Source: UBA5018 sp947463165 (GTDB taxonomy: Bacteria > Cyanobacteriota > Cyanobacteriia > PCC-6307 > Cyanobiaceae). From it: DNA of 64,000 nucleotides. A program made the position numbers and the translations under genes. The notes under the pieces are model-generated. The model was not told the origin of the DNA. It saw only the letters and a list, made by a program, of their open reading frames with translations, and ran no database searches. The stretch is from contig CALRTY020000011.1 of assembly GCA_943371245.1 (NCBI GenBank), positions 32,372 through 96,371 of the forward strand, given 5' to 3'. Below are positions 1 to 11,051 of the stretch, one piece after another (the stretch's first letter is position 1; each line of letters begins with the position of its first letter).

Positions 1-1
1 G

Positions 2-268
2 GCCCGCATCGAACAGGGCGACCTGCAGGTGCAGATCCGGGCCGGTGAAACCGACCGCCTGCTGCGGCGCCTGGCCCTGGCCCAACAAAATGCCGGTCAG
101 GCATTTCTGCTGGGCGGCCTGGCGGTGGCGGCGGCCCTGCTGGTCAGCGGCAGCCGGCCGGCGCTGGTGGCGCTGCCGCTGCTTCTGGGCCTGCCGGTGG
201 GGCTGGGTTGGCTGCGGGGCCAGGCCCGCCTGGCCCGCGACGGCCGCCTCGATCAGCTCAGCCGCTGA
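2..268 (+). CDS. ABC1/AarF-type kinase, C-terminal end (partial)
   Basis: The frame is already open at the window edge, so this is the 3' end of a longer gene. What is visible is a charged stretch (RIEQGDLQVQIR, then RLLRRLALAQQN) followed by two hydrophobic segments separated by a short turn and a basic tail ending in LDQLSR. This tail arrangement is typical of the membrane-associated C-terminus of AarF/UbiB (ABC1) family proteins, which act in plastoquinone or lipid metabolism in cyanobacteria. The kinase core lies outside the window, so the family assignment rests on the tail alone. It ends 11 bases before the following ABC ATPase gene. Confidence 0.55.
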   Translation, partial: ARIEQGDLQVQIRAGETDRLLRRLALAQQNAGQAFLLGGLAVAAALLVSGSRPALVALPLLLGLPVGLGWLRGQARLARDGRLDQLSR

Positions 269-279
269 AGCCCAGGGCC

Positions 280-1104
280 ATGCAGCCGCAGCAAAAGCCC
301 ACCTATCTGGAACTCCAGGCGGTGGAGGCCTATCTGGGGCCCCGCCAGGTGTTTCGCGAGCTCAGCCTGCAGCTGAGGCGCGGCGAGCACACCGCCATCC
401 TCGGCCCCAACGGTGCCGGCAAGAGCGCCCTCATCAAGCTGCTCAGCCGCGAGCTCTACCCAGTGGTCAAGCCGGGATCCTGGCTGCGCATCTTCGGGGA
501 GGAGCGGGTGAATCTCTGGGATCTACGCGCCCGCATCGGCCTGGTTTCCCAGGATCTCCAGGCCGGCTACAGCGGCGGCGTGCTGGCCAGCGATGTGGTG
601 CTCTCGGGCTACTTCGGCTCGGTGGGGCTGGGCCGCAGCCATCTGGTTACCGCCAGCCAGCGCCAGCGGGTGCGCCAACTGATGGAGGAGCTGGGCCTGG
701 CCGATTTGGCGCAACGCCCCTACGCCCAGCTCTCCGATGGCCAGCGGCGACGCCTGCTGCTGGCCCGAGCCCTGGTGCACGGCCCCCAGGTGCTGGTGCT
801 GGATGAACCCACCAATGGCCTAGACCTCAAGGCCAAACACCAATTACTGGCGATCCTGCGCCAGCTCAGCCAATCCGGCACCACCCTGTTGCTGGTGACC
901 CATCAAATTGAGGCGATCATCCCCGAGATCGACCGCTGCGTATTGCTCAAGCAGGGGGTAGTTGTGGGCGATGGCCCTAGCAGCGAACTGTTGCGGGACG
1001 CCCCGCTCAGCGCCCTGTTCGACACCCCCCTGCAGGTGGTGAGCTCTGGAGGCTATCGCCAGGTGCTGCCGGCCGCGGTCAGTGCCCCAGCCGACGAGGG
1101 CTGA
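280..1104 (+). CDS. ABC transporter ATP-binding protein
   Basis: A complete ABC ATPase of about 274 residues. Walker A is GPNGAGKS, the Q-loop lies in GLVSQDL, the signature is LSDGQRRRLLLARAL, Walker B is VLVLDEPTNGLD, and the H-loop is LLLVTHQ. The ATG at 280 is chosen because it follows the upstream stop by 11 bases and begins just before the first strand (LELQAVEAYLG); an earlier in-frame ATG at 208 would overlap the upstream gene. No permease or binding protein is adjacent, so the substrate cannot be read from context. The overall pattern (VNLWDLRARIGLVSQDLQ) resembles the stand-alone ModF/YlmA-like group. It converges on enolase with a 22 bp gap. Confidence 0.85.
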   Translation: MQPQQKPTYLELQAVEAYLGPRQVFRELSLQLRRGEHTAILGPNGAGKSALIKLLSRELYPVVKPGSWLRIFGEERVNLWDLRARIGLVSQDLQAGYSGGVLASDVVLSGYFGSVGLGRSHLVTASQRQRVRQLMEELGLADLAQRPYAQLSDGQRRRLLLARALVHGPQVLVLDEPTNGLDLKAKHQLLAILRQLSQSGTTLLLVTHQIEAIIPEIDRCVLLKQGVVVGDGPSSELLRDAPLSALFDTPLQVVSSGGYRQVLPAAVSAPADEG

Positions 1105-1126
1105 GCCGGCAGCACTTTCATGGCGA

Positions 1127-2419
1127 TCACGCCTTGCCGCGAGGGCCCCTGTCTTCGGCGCCGGCGTAGCGGGCCTGGCTGCCCAGCTCGTCTTCGATGC
1201 GCAGCAATTGATTGTACTTGGCCACCCGCTCCGAGCGGCTCAGGGAGCCGGTTTTGATCTGGCCGGCGCGGCTGGCCACCGCCAGATCGGCGATGGTGGT
1301 GTCTTCGGTTTCGCCGCTGCGGTGGCTGATCACGCTGGTGTAGCCGGCCCGGCCCGCCAGGTCGATCGCCTGCAGGGTTTCGGTGAGTGAACCAATTTGA
1401 TTCACCTTGATCAGGATCGAATTGGCCACGCCCAGATCAATACCCCGCTGCAGGCGGCTGGTGTTGGTAACGAACAGGTCATCGCCAACCAATTGCACGC
1501 TGCTACCAAGGCGCTGGGTGAGCAGGGCCCAGCCGTCCCAGTCGTCTTCCGCCACGCCATCTTCGATCGAGACGATCGGATAGCGGCTCACCAATCGGGC
1601 CAGCTGATCCACCATCTCGGCGCTGCTGTAACTGCCGCCGTCAAAGGCATAGCGGCCATCTTTGAAGAATTCGGTGCTGGCCACATCCAGGGCCAGGGAG
1701 ATCTGATCGCCGGGCCTGTAGCCGGCCTTTTCGATCGCCTGCACCAGCAGGTCGCCGGCGGCGTCGTTGCCCAGGTCTGGCGCGAAACCGCCTTCATCGC
1801 CCACGGCGGTGCTCATGCCCCGCTCCTGCAGCAAGCCCTTGAGGGTGTGGAACACCTCCGTACCCATGCGCAGCGCCTCGCGGAAGCTGGGGGCCCCATG
1901 GGGCACCACCATGAACTCCTGGAAGTCGAGGCTGTTGGCGGCATGGGCGCCGCCATTGATCACATTCATCAGCGGCACCGGCAGCAGGTTGGCCATCGGG
2001 CCGCCCAAATAGCGGTAGAGGGGTAAGCCAAGGCCATTGGCTGCCGCCCGGGCGGTGGCCAGGCTCACCGCCAAAATCGCATTGGCCCCCAGGGCCGACT
2101 TGTTGTCGGAACCATCCAGCTCCAACATCGCCGCGTCTACGGCGCCTTGATCCAGGGCGGAAAGGCCACAGAGGGCCGGGGCGATCTTCTCTTCGATGTT
2201 GTTCACCGCCTGCAGCACGCCCTTGCCGCAGTAGCGGCTGCCGCCATCGCGCAATTCATGGGCTTCATGGGCGCCGGTGCTGGCGCCGCTGGGCACCATC
2301 GCCCGGCCGCTGGCCCCGCCCTCCAGCAGCACCTCAGCTTCCACGGTGGGGGTGCCCCGGGAATCGAGCACCTCCCGGGCCACCACGGTGTCGATCACAA
2401 GGTCGAGGGAGTCGATCAC
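1127..2419 (-). CDS. eno: Enolase (phosphopyruvate hydratase)
   Basis: Catalyses 2-phosphoglycerate to phosphoenolpyruvate in lower glycolysis. The 430-residue length is normal for a bacterial enolase. Visible landmarks are SGASTG near residues 44-49, the acid/base Glu in GDEGGFAP (about residue 209), Mg-binding acidic residues in ALDVAS, SIEDG and GDDLF, the catalytic Lys in KVNQIGS (about 342), and the signature SHRSGETEDT near 371. The start is ATG with VIDTVVAREVLDSRG following, as in the family. It is transcribed divergently from the glyoxalase gene across a roughly 150 bp spacer. Confidence 0.97.
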   Translation of the reverse strand: MIDSLDLVIDTVVAREVLDSRGTPTVEAEVLLEGGASGRAMVPSGASTGAHEAHELRDGGSRYCGKGVLQAVNNIEEKIAPALCGLSALDQGAVDAAMLELDGSDNKSALGANAILAVSLATARAAANGLGLPLYRYLGGPMANLLPVPLMNVINGGAHAANSLDFQEFMVVPHGAPSFREALRMGTEVFHTLKGLLQERGMSTAVGDEGGFAPDLGNDAAGDLLVQAIEKAGYRPGDQISLALDVASTEFFKDGRYAFDGGSYSSAEMVDQLARLVSRYPIVSIEDGVAEDDWDGWALLTQRLGSSVQLVGDDLFVTNTSRLQRGIDLGVANSILIKVNQIGSLTETLQAIDLAGRAGYTSVISHRSGETEDTTIADLAVASRAGQIKTGSLSRSERVAKYNQLLRIEDELGSQARYAGAEDRGPRGKA

Positions 2420-2572
2420 TTAATGCCGAAGGTTTTACTAAGGCCAGGATCCTATGGGTGGGGGGCGCCAAAGCTTTTGTGTGGATGATCACCGGCCGTG
2501 AATCTGGCCCGGGCTCGGTGATCGGCGATGCTGGCCGGCCCGGCCAGAATGGCGAGCAGCCGCACAAGGCCG

Positions 2573-2965
2573 ATGCGCCTCTTGCACACGATGCTCCGAG
2601 TGGGCGATCTGGAGCGCTCGCTTCAGTTTTATACCCAGCTGCTGGGCATGCGACTGCTGCGCCGCAAGGAATATCCCGCCGGCCGCTTCACCCTGGCCTT
2701 CGTGGGCTACGGCGAAGAGAGCGACCACACCGTGCTGGAACTCACCCACAACTGGGACACCACTGAATACAGCATTGGCAGCGGCTATGGCCACATCGCC
2801 ATCGGCGTCGATGACATCGTGGGCTGCTGTGCCGCCATCGCCGCCCAGGGGGGGCGGGTGGTGCGTCAGCCCGGACCGATGCAGCACGGCAGCACAGTTA
2901 TTGCCTTTGTGGAAGATCCCGATGGCTACAAGGTGGAGTTGATCCAGCTCTCCTCCCGCAGCTGA
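2573..2965 (+). CDS. gloA: Lactoylglutathione lyase (glyoxalase I)
   Basis: Converts the methylglyoxal-glutathione hemithioacetal to S-lactoylglutathione, detoxifying a glycolytic by-product. At about 130 residues it is the usual single-module size. The fold signatures are MLRVGDLERSLQFYTQLLGM at the N-terminus, the metal ligands His (LLHTMLRV) and Glu (TVLELTHNW), then GYGHIAIGVDD and the final VAFVEDPDGYKVELIQ-type strand. The ATG at 2573 gives the canonical MRLLHTMLRV start; a more upstream ATG at 2528 would add a low-complexity tail not expected in the family. It lies 22 bp ahead of the ClpB-like gene. Confidence 0.93.
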   Translation: MRLLHTMLRVGDLERSLQFYTQLLGMRLLRRKEYPAGRFTLAFVGYGEESDHTVLELTHNWDTTEYSIGSGYGHIAIGVDDIVGCCAAIAAQGGRVVRQPGPMQHGSTVIAFVEDPDGYKVELIQLSSRS

Positions 2966-2987
2966 TCCATATCAATTGAGCCAATAG

Positions 2988-5855
<2,868 letters not shown>

Positions 5856-5897
5856 GGCCTGGCAACCCAGTCGGCTCTGCCCATGGCGAAGGGCCTG

Positions 5898-5940
5898 CCA
5901 TGGCAGTGAGGCGGCGGGGTAGGTTGTTCGTTTGCCGAGT
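5898..5940 (+). promoter_or_regulatory. Putative promoter of the secE-nusG-ribosomal operon
   Basis: A TANNNT hexamer (TAGGTT, 5920-5925) is followed by GTTCGTTTGC. A 17-base block around it matches, with two differences, the block ahead of rpmI at 48051-48067. The predicted transcript start would fall about 37 bases before the GTG chosen for secE. That two translation-related operons share the block supports a promoter with a conserved initial transcribed region. No clear -35 hexamer is visible. Confidence 0.45.
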
Positions 5941-5968
5941 CGCGCGGACGCCCCGTGCGCCAGCGCTC

Positions 5969-6367
5969 GTGGATTCTTCCTCCCCACTCCCCCCACGCCA
6001 GTCCAAGGATCTGCCCGCCACAGATCTGCCGATTACGGATCCCCCCGCCACGGATCCCCTCGCAACAGATCCCCCCGCCACAGATCAGCCAGCCCCTGAT
6101 CCAAACTCGTCGAGGTCAGCGGTCGGCACCCAACCGATCGACGAGGCCAGCGATCTCCAGCTCGCCGCTCCTGGCTCCAGGATCGAGACCGAGCCCCAGG
6201 GGTTTGCCGCCGCCTCCCTGGCCGAGTTGCGCAAGGTGGTCTGGCCCAGTCGCCAGCAACTGTTCAGCGAGTCGGTGGCGGTGATTTTGATGGTGGGGTT
6301 GTCGGCAGCGGCGATCGCGGCCGTCGATCGCTTCTACGGCTGGGCTTCCACCCAGGTGTTCCGCTGA
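5969..6367 (+). CDS. secE: Preprotein translocase subunit SecE
   Basis: Single-membrane-span subunit that clamps SecY in the Sec translocon. The SecE signature is at the C-terminus: FAAASLAELRKVVWPSRQQL followed by one hydrophobic segment (AVILMVGLSAAAIAAV) and a short tail. The N-terminus is unusual, with about 60 residues of T-D-P-P-A type five-residue repeats before the domain. A GTG at 5969 is preferred because it lies downstream of the putative promoter; an ATG at 5900 in the same frame is the alternative. It precedes nusG by 8 bases, the usual bacterial order. Confidence 0.88.
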   Translation: MDSSSPLPPRQSKDLPATDLPITDPPATDPLATDPPATDQPAPDPNSSRSAVGTQPIDEASDLQLAAPGSRIETEPQGFAAASLAELRKVVWPSRQQLFSESVAVILMVGLSAAAIAAVDRFYGWASTQVFR

Positions 6368-6375
6368 GTTTTTCC

Positions 6376-7074
6376 TTGCCCGAGCCCCCAGTGTCCGAGC
6401 CCTCCGTGTCTGAGTCCCTTGCCGCTAGCCCCCTCGACACCGACGAAGCCCTCGCTTTAGATCCAGCCCAGGCTGTGCTTGAGGCCCCTGTGGCCGAGCA
6501 GGCCCGGGCCCAGGTGCCCCGCTGGTACGCGGTGCAGGTGGCCTCCAGCTGCGAAAAGAAGGTGAAGGCCACCCTTGAGCAGCGAGCCGTCACCCTGGGG
6601 GTGCATAACCGGATCTTCGAGATCGAAATCCCCCAGACCCCCGGGGTCAAGCTCAAGAAGGACGGCAGTCGCCAGTCGATTGAGGAGAAGGTTTTTCCGG
6701 GCTACGTGCTGGTGCGCATGGTCCTCGATGAGGACACGATGATGGCCGTGCGCAGCACCCCGAACGTGATCAATTTCGTGGGTCAGGAGGATCGCCGCGC
6801 CACCGCCAAGGCCCGGGGCCACATCAAGCCCCGCCCCCTGAGCCGCCAGGAGGTGGATCGCATCTTCAAGCGAGCCGCAGAGAAAAAGCCAGTGGTCAAG
6901 GTGGATCTCAGCGAGGGCGACCAAATCCTGGTCACGGCGGGTCCGTTCAAGGACTTCCAGGGCGAGGTGATCGAGGTGTCCGGCGACCGCAACAAGCTCA
7001 AGGCCCTACTCTCGATCTTCGGCCGGGAAACCCCGGTGGAATTGGAGTTCTCTCAAATCAGCAAGCAGAGCTGA
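6376..7074 (+). CDS. nusG: Transcription termination/antitermination protein NusG
   Basis: RNA-polymerase-binding elongation factor that couples transcription to Rho and to the ribosome. The NGN domain is plain (WYAVQVASSCEKKV, FPGYVLVRM, VRSTPNVINFVG) and the C-terminal KOW domain follows (GDQILVTAGPFKDFQGEV). At 232 residues it is longer than the roughly 180-residue E. coli protein because of an acidic 40-residue N-terminal extension with S-E-P/V repeats, common in cyanobacteria. The start is TTG at 6376, 8 bases after the secE stop; internal GTG codons in the extension (from 6391) are possible alternatives. Confidence 0.95.
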   Translation: MPEPPVSEPSVSESLAASPLDTDEALALDPAQAVLEAPVAEQARAQVPRWYAVQVASSCEKKVKATLEQRAVTLGVHNRIFEIEIPQTPGVKLKKDGSRQSIEEKVFPGYVLVRMVLDEDTMMAVRSTPNVINFVGQEDRRATAKARGHIKPRPLSRQEVDRIFKRAAEKKPVVKVDLSEGDQILVTAGPFKDFQGEVIEVSGDRNKLKALLSIFGRETPVELEFSQISKQS

Positions 7075-7093
7075 GGCCCCGGCCCCAGCCCAG

Positions 7094-7149
7094 CGGCCGT
7101 CTCCCTGTGGAGGGCGGCCGTGCATTCACCGCCGCTGTCACCAGCGGCG
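7094..7149 (+). promoter_or_regulatory. Tandem hairpins in the rplK leader
   Basis: The nusG-rplK spacer holds two strong inverted repeats. One pairs CGGCCG (7094-7099) with CGGCCG (7115-7120) and contains an inner CTCC/GGAG. The second is a perfect 8 bp stem CGCCGCTG / CAGCGGCG with a TCAC loop (7130-7149). Neither is followed by a T-run, so they are not intrinsic terminators. Their place just ahead of rplK suggests an attenuator or the L1 autoregulatory site known upstream of rplK-rplA in other bacteria; this is inference. Confidence 0.4.
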
Positions 7150-7176
7150 ATCCGCAGCGTTCCCGACGCATAGACA

Positions 7177-7602
7177 ATGGCCAAGAAAGTCGTTGCCGTA
7201 ATCAAGCTGGCGCTAAATGCCGGCAAAGCCAACCCGGCGCCACCGGTGGGCCCTGCCCTCGGTCAGCACGGCGTCAATATCATGGCGTTCTGCAAGGAGT
7301 ACAACGCTCGCACGCAGGACAAGGCTGGCTATGTGATTCCGGTGGAGATTTCGGTCTTTGAAGACCGCAGTTTCACCTTTATCACCAAGACCCCTCCCGC
7401 TTCCGTGCTGATCTCCAAGGCAGCCGGCATCGAGCGGGGTGCCGCCACCTCAGCCAAGGGTAGTGCTGGAGCCATCTCCACCGCCCAGCTGGAGGAGATC
7501 GCCAAGACCAAGCTCCCCGACCTCAACTGCACCAGCGTTGAATCGGCCATGCGCATCATTGCTGGCACCGCCCGCAATATGGGCGTAGCCATCAACGACT
7601 GA
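7177..7602 (+). CDS. rplK: 50S ribosomal protein L11
   Basis: Binds the GTPase-associated region of 23S rRNA and is needed for factor-dependent translation and the stringent response. The 141-residue length is standard. Typical sequence includes the N-terminal Pro-rich linker (NPAPPVGPALGQHGVNIM), TFITKTPPASVL and the C-terminal rRNA-binding domain ending in RIIAGTARNMGVAI. It follows nusG in the usual secE-nusG-rplK-rplA order and starts at an ATG shortly after two leader hairpins. Confidence 0.98.
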   Translation: MAKKVVAVIKLALNAGKANPAPPVGPALGQHGVNIMAFCKEYNARTQDKAGYVIPVEISVFEDRSFTFITKTPPASVLISKAAGIERGAATSAKGSAGAISTAQLEEIAKTKLPDLNCTSVESAMRIIAGTARNMGVAIND

Positions 7603-7670
7603 TTCCCCTCCCGTCCTTTATTCAACAAATCGGGGGAGACCTTCATCGGTCGCCAGCACCCCATCCAGCC

Positions 7671-8378
7671 ATGCCAAAAGTTTCCAAGCGCTACGCCTCT
7701 GTCGCCGCCGCGGTGGAAGAGCGCACCTACGCACCCCTTGAAGCCCTGGAATTGGTGAAGGCCAACGCCACCGCCAAGTTCGACGAGACGATCGAGGCCC
7801 ACGTGCGGCTAGGCATCGATCCCAAGTACACCGATCAGCAACTGCGCACCACGGTGGCCCTGCCCAACGGCACCGGCCAGACGATTCGCATCGCTGTGAT
7901 CACCAGCGGCGAAAAAGTAGCTGCGGCTAAGGCCGCCGGTGCCGATCAAGCCGGCGATGACGATCTCGTGGACGAAATCGCCGCGGGTCAGATGAATTTC
8001 GACCTGCTGATCGCCACCCCAGACATGATGCCCAAGGTGGCAAAGCTGGGTCGGGTGCTCGGTCCCCGGGGTCTGATGCCCAACCCCAAGGCAGGCACGG
8101 TCACCAATGACCTCAGCTCCGCCATCGCTGAGTTCAAGGCCGGCAAGCTGGAATTCCGCGCCGACAGAACCGGCATCGTGCACGTGCGCTTTGGCAAGGC
8201 CAGCTTCGATGCGGCCAAGCTGCTCGAGAACCTCAAGGCGCTGCAGGAGACCATCGATCGCAACAAGCCCAGTGGTGCCAAGGGTCGCTATTGGCGCACC
8301 CTCTACGTGACCTCCACCATGGGCCCCTCGGTGCCGGTGGACTTCACCGCCCTGCAGGACCTCAAGCAAGACGTCTGA
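7671..8378 (+). CDS. rplA: 50S ribosomal protein L1
   Basis: L1-stalk protein of the large subunit and, in many bacteria, translational repressor of its own operon. The 235-residue protein has the family motifs FDETIEAHVRLGIDPK, VALPNGTG, the signature MPKVAKLGRVLGPRGLMPNPK near the middle, and GPSVPVD close to the end. It lies 68 bp after rplK. The next gene is separated by about 310 bp that contain the L10 leader. Confidence 0.98.
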   Translation: MPKVSKRYASVAAAVEERTYAPLEALELVKANATAKFDETIEAHVRLGIDPKYTDQQLRTTVALPNGTGQTIRIAVITSGEKVAAAKAAGADQAGDDDLVDEIAAGQMNFDLLIATPDMMPKVAKLGRVLGPRGLMPNPKAGTVTNDLSSAIAEFKAGKLEFRADRTGIVHVRFGKASFDAAKLLENLKALQETIDRNKPSGAKGRYWRTLYVTSTMGPSVPVDFTALQDLKQDV

Positions 8379-8453
8379 GTTCGATTAGCCGGGCCTTGTC
8401 GGTGCCAGAAACCGGCCAGGCTTGACACCACCAAGGCCCGGCACATCATGGCT

Positions 8454-8687
8454 TAAAATAAAAAACTGGCGAAAGCCAGAAGGGCACGCGCCCTACCCCA
8501 GACAGCAGGTGGCGTCAGCCGTAAATCCTGCCGAGGTGAACGCGACAGGTTTAGTTCCAGTCGGTCCCCCAGGGATTGCCGATCGGATGCGGAACGTGCA
8601 GCGGCCTCGAGCTTGGTTCCCTTGTGGATTCACCAGGCGTCCAGGGCCGCGTACCCGGCTTGTTCCCCCGATCCGTTCCAAATTCCC
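8454..8687 (+). promoter_or_regulatory. Ribosomal protein L10 leader
   Basis: About 310 bp separate rplA from rplJ. An AT-rich TAAAAT hexamer (8454-8459) could be a -10 box; a TTGACA lies at 8422-8427, but the 26 bp gap is too long for a standard -35/-10 pair. It is followed at once by a perfect CTGGC-GAAA-GCCAG hairpin (8466-8479) and then a structured stretch up to the rplJ ATG at 8688. Bacterial rplJ genes often carry a leader bound by L10-L12, and position and length fit that class. A covariance search with the L10_leader model would settle it. Confidence 0.55.
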
Positions 8688-9221
8688 ATGGGCCGCACGC
8701 TGGAGAACAAGCAACAGATCGTCGAAGAGCTCAAGTCGCTCCTAGGCGAGGCCGAAATGGCGCTAGTCCTTGATTTCAAGGGCCTGTCTGTCAAGGAAAT
8801 GTTTGATCTGCGGACCCGTCTGCAGGGCAGCAACGGCGTATGCAAGGTGACCAAAAACACCTTGATGCGCCGTGCCATTGACGGCAACAGCGCCTGGACT
8901 GAACTCGATCCCCTACTCAAGGGCACCAACGCCTTCATCCTGGTAAAGGGTGATGTCGGTGGTGCGGTGAAGGCCGTTCAAGCCTTCCAAAAAGACACCA
9001 AGAAATCGGAAACCAAAGGCGGCCTGTTTGAAGGCAAGCTGCTCTCGGAAGCTGATATCAAGGCGATCGGGGATCTGCCCTCCAAGGAGGTGCTCCTAGC
9101 TCAGATCGCCGGTGCGATCAATGCTGTAGCCACCAAATTGGCCGTGGGTATCAACGAGGTTCCGTCCGGTCTTGCTCGGGCGCTCAAGCAGCACGCCGAT
9201 GGCGAGGGTTCGGCCAGCTGA
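8688..9221 (+). CDS. rplJ: 50S ribosomal protein L10
   Basis: Stalk-base protein that anchors the L7/L12 dimers. The 177-residue protein begins MGRTLENKQQIVEELKSLL and contains VLDFKGLSVKEMFDLR, VTKNTLMRRAI and a C-terminal helix (AGAINAVATKLAVGINEVP) for L12 binding. The ATG at 8688 is chosen because it gives the canonical N-terminus; the frame is open upstream but that part belongs to the leader. It is followed 77 bp later by rplL. Confidence 0.97.
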   Translation: MGRTLENKQQIVEELKSLLGEAEMALVLDFKGLSVKEMFDLRTRLQGSNGVCKVTKNTLMRRAIDGNSAWTELDPLLKGTNAFILVKGDVGGAVKAVQAFQKDTKKSETKGGLFEGKLLSEADIKAIGDLPSKEVLLAQIAGAINAVATKLAVGINEVPSGLARALKQHADGEGSAS

Positions 9222-9298
9222 GGCCCACCCCTTGACTCTGCGCTGCCGAGCTCAACCGATCGACTGTCCACAAACAGATCTGTTGCTGATTCCCAACC

Positions 9299-9679
9299 AT
9301 GTCTGCTACAACCGACCAAATTCTCGAACAGCTGAAGACCCTTTCACTGCTGGAAGCTTCCGAGCTTGTCAAGCAGATTGAAGAGGCTTTCGGTGTGTCT
9401 GCCGCCGCCTCCGCTGGCGTGGTGATGGCAGCAGCTCCTGCCGCTGCCGAACCCGAAGAAGTTCAGACCGAATTCGACGTGATCCTTGATGGATTCGAAG
9501 ATTCGGCCAAGATCAAGGTGCTGAAGGCGGTGCGCGAAGCCACCGGTCTGGGCCTAGGCGAAGCCAAAGCCCTGGTGGAAGCGGCTCCCAAGGCCGTCAA
9601 GGAAGGCATTTCCAAGGCCGATGCCGAGGCGCTCAAAAAGTCCCTCGAAGAAGTGGGCGGCAAAGTTAGCATCAAGTGA
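9299..9679 (+). CDS. rplL: 50S ribosomal protein L7/L12
   Basis: Flexible stalk protein that recruits translation GTPases. At 126 residues it shows the N-terminal dimerisation helices (TDQILEQLKTLSLLEASELVKQIEEAFGV), an Ala-rich hinge (SAAASAGVVMAAAPAAAEP) and the globular C-terminal domain with IKVLKAVREATGLGLGEAKALVE. It is the last gene of the operon and is followed by an intrinsic terminator. Confidence 0.98.
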   Translation: MSATTDQILEQLKTLSLLEASELVKQIEEAFGVSAAASAGVVMAAAPAAAEPEEVQTEFDVILDGFEDSAKIKVLKAVREATGLGLGEAKALVEAAPKAVKEGISKADAEALKKSLEEVGGKVSIK

Positions 9680-9752
9680 TCGCTTAATTAGTGAATCCCT
9701 TAGCTTGATCTGCTGCCGGGCCCTGGCTCGACACCAGCTTTGCTTCTCTGCT

Positions 9753-9782
9753 AGCCGGCTCTCATCTGGGGGCCGGCTTTTT
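9753..9782 (+). terminator. Rho-independent terminator of the ribosomal operon
   Basis: GCCGGC (9754-9759) pairs with GCCGGC (9772-9777) and is followed directly by five T residues. It lies 74 bp past the rplL stop on the coding strand, as expected for the operon end. Confidence 0.8.
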
Positions 9783-9940
9783 GCTGGCTTCCCCATGACC
9801 CCGCCATCAGGCGAGCAAACTCCGCTCTGGGCCGTGCAGCCAGGTGGCAGAGAGGTTATGCAGCCCAGCGGGATTGCTGATCCACCAGCAAGCCGATAAG
9901 TAAGCCCTCAAACAGGAAAGCGATAAAACTGGTAAGCAAT

Positions 9941-9968
9941 AAAAAAGCCCCGCCAAAGGCAGGGCTTT
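9941..9968 (-). terminator. Intrinsic terminator, leftward transcription
   Basis: AAAGCCC (9944-9950) pairs with GGGCTTT (9962-9968), with an inner GCC/GGC and an AAA loop. Read on the minus strand the hairpin is followed by six T residues, so it would stop transcripts coming from the DUF3747 gene about 140 bp downstream of that gene's stop. The distance leaves room for a 3' UTR or a small RNA. Confidence 0.7.
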
Positions 9969-10108
9969 AGGTTGGAACGATTCTGGGAGTCTGTCCTTGT
10001 TTCGACCCCGGAAGAGCGTTCCCACTCCTCACACCTCTGGAAATTAATCGTCAAAGCCGCCCACGTGTGGGTTCCTGGTGCGGAATCGCAACTGGCACCC
10101 CCCGGGGC

Positions 10109-10978
10109 TCAGGGGCTGGTGGCGGGGATGGCTGCCGTCTCCTGGAAGGGCAGTACGGGCAGGCTGATCACCTGGCCGGGGGCTGGCTCGATGCTGGCGC
10201 TGGAGGTCTGCTGCGGGCGCCGCCAGCCATCTGGGCGGCGCCGCTCCCGCTGGGCCAGCTCCAGCGGTGGTGGCGGCGGCGGCAGGCCAGCGAGCGACTG
10301 GATGCCCCCGCCGCGGGCACGGGCCTGCAACAGGGCCAGGGGTTCGGCGCTGGCCAGATAGATATGGCTCAGGCGCCGGCCGGCATAGGTGCGGCCCTGG
10401 AAACTCCAACCCGGCTCCAGCCGGAAGCTGACCAGGCCCTCGCCGGCGGCTGGCGGCATAGGCGCCAGGGCCACGGTGAGCGGTTTACTCAGGCTTGGAT
10501 TCAGGGCCTGGAGTTCCAAGCCGGCGGAGCCGGCGGCGATCCGCAGTCGCCAGGGGCTGGGTAATTCGCCATCGGCAGCCCGCAGCGAGTAGCCACTGCT
10601 GGATTGCAAGCGACTGCAGCGAGAATCGCCAGCCGCCGCCTCAGCGCTAATTAACTGAGACTCGCCCACCTGAGCCCCACTCAGCTGAGCCCCGCTCGCC
10701 TGCACCCCACTGATCTGGGGGGCAAGCAGCACGCTGCCATCGCTTTGGCGGCTCCAGCAACTGGCCGCCCCGGGCTGCAGCTGCTCCACCAAGATCAGCT
10801 TCCATTGGTCGTTATCCAGCGGCTGGGCCAGGGCCACCGTGGCGCCTTCCACCAGCGGTTGGCTGCTAAATACGCCGGCTCCACTGGTGAGGGGCCACAG
10901 GGCCAGGCCGCTGGCTCCCAGCAGGCCCAAGCCCCTGATCAGGCCCCAGCCAGGCAGGGGGAGGTAGGTTCGTCGCAT
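10109..10978 (-). CDS. DUF3747-like secreted cyanobacterial protein
   Basis: A 289-residue protein with an N-terminal signal-like hydrophobic segment (LIRGLGLLGASGLALWPL) after MRRTYLPLPG. The mature part begins with FSSQPLVEGATVALAQPL and continues with a SCWSRQSDGSV region, typical of the DUF3747 family restricted to cyanobacteria; no enzyme motif is visible. A five-residue repeat (SGVQA, SGAQL, SGAQV) occurs near residues 82-96, encoded by a degenerate 15 bp tandem repeat. The ATG at 10978 is chosen because it directly precedes the signal segment. It is divergent from rnhA across about 70 bp. Function unknown. Confidence 0.7.
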   Translation of the reverse strand: MRRTYLPLPGWGLIRGLGLLGASGLALWPLTSGAGVFSSQPLVEGATVALAQPLDNDQWKLILVEQLQPGAASCWSRQSDGSVLLAPQISGVQASGAQLSGAQVGESQLISAEAAAGDSRCSRLQSSSGYSLRAADGELPSPWRLRIAAGSAGLELQALNPSLSKPLTVALAPMPPAAGEGLVSFRLEPGWSFQGRTYAGRRLSHIYLASAEPLALLQARARGGGIQSLAGLPPPPPPLELAQRERRRPDGWRRPQQTSSASIEPAPGQVISLPVLPFQETAAIPATSP

Positions 10979-11051
10979 GCCTGCCGCTCCCGGACCCCTG
11001 TGTACATAACAGGTCTGGTGCGCTTGATAGCGAACTTTTTGAATTTGTCGA

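Noticed and set aside
8422..8459. TTGACA/TAAAAT as a standard promoter for rplJ
   Set aside because: The 26 bp spacing is far from the usual 16-18 bp, so the pair was not called as a -35/-10 promoter.
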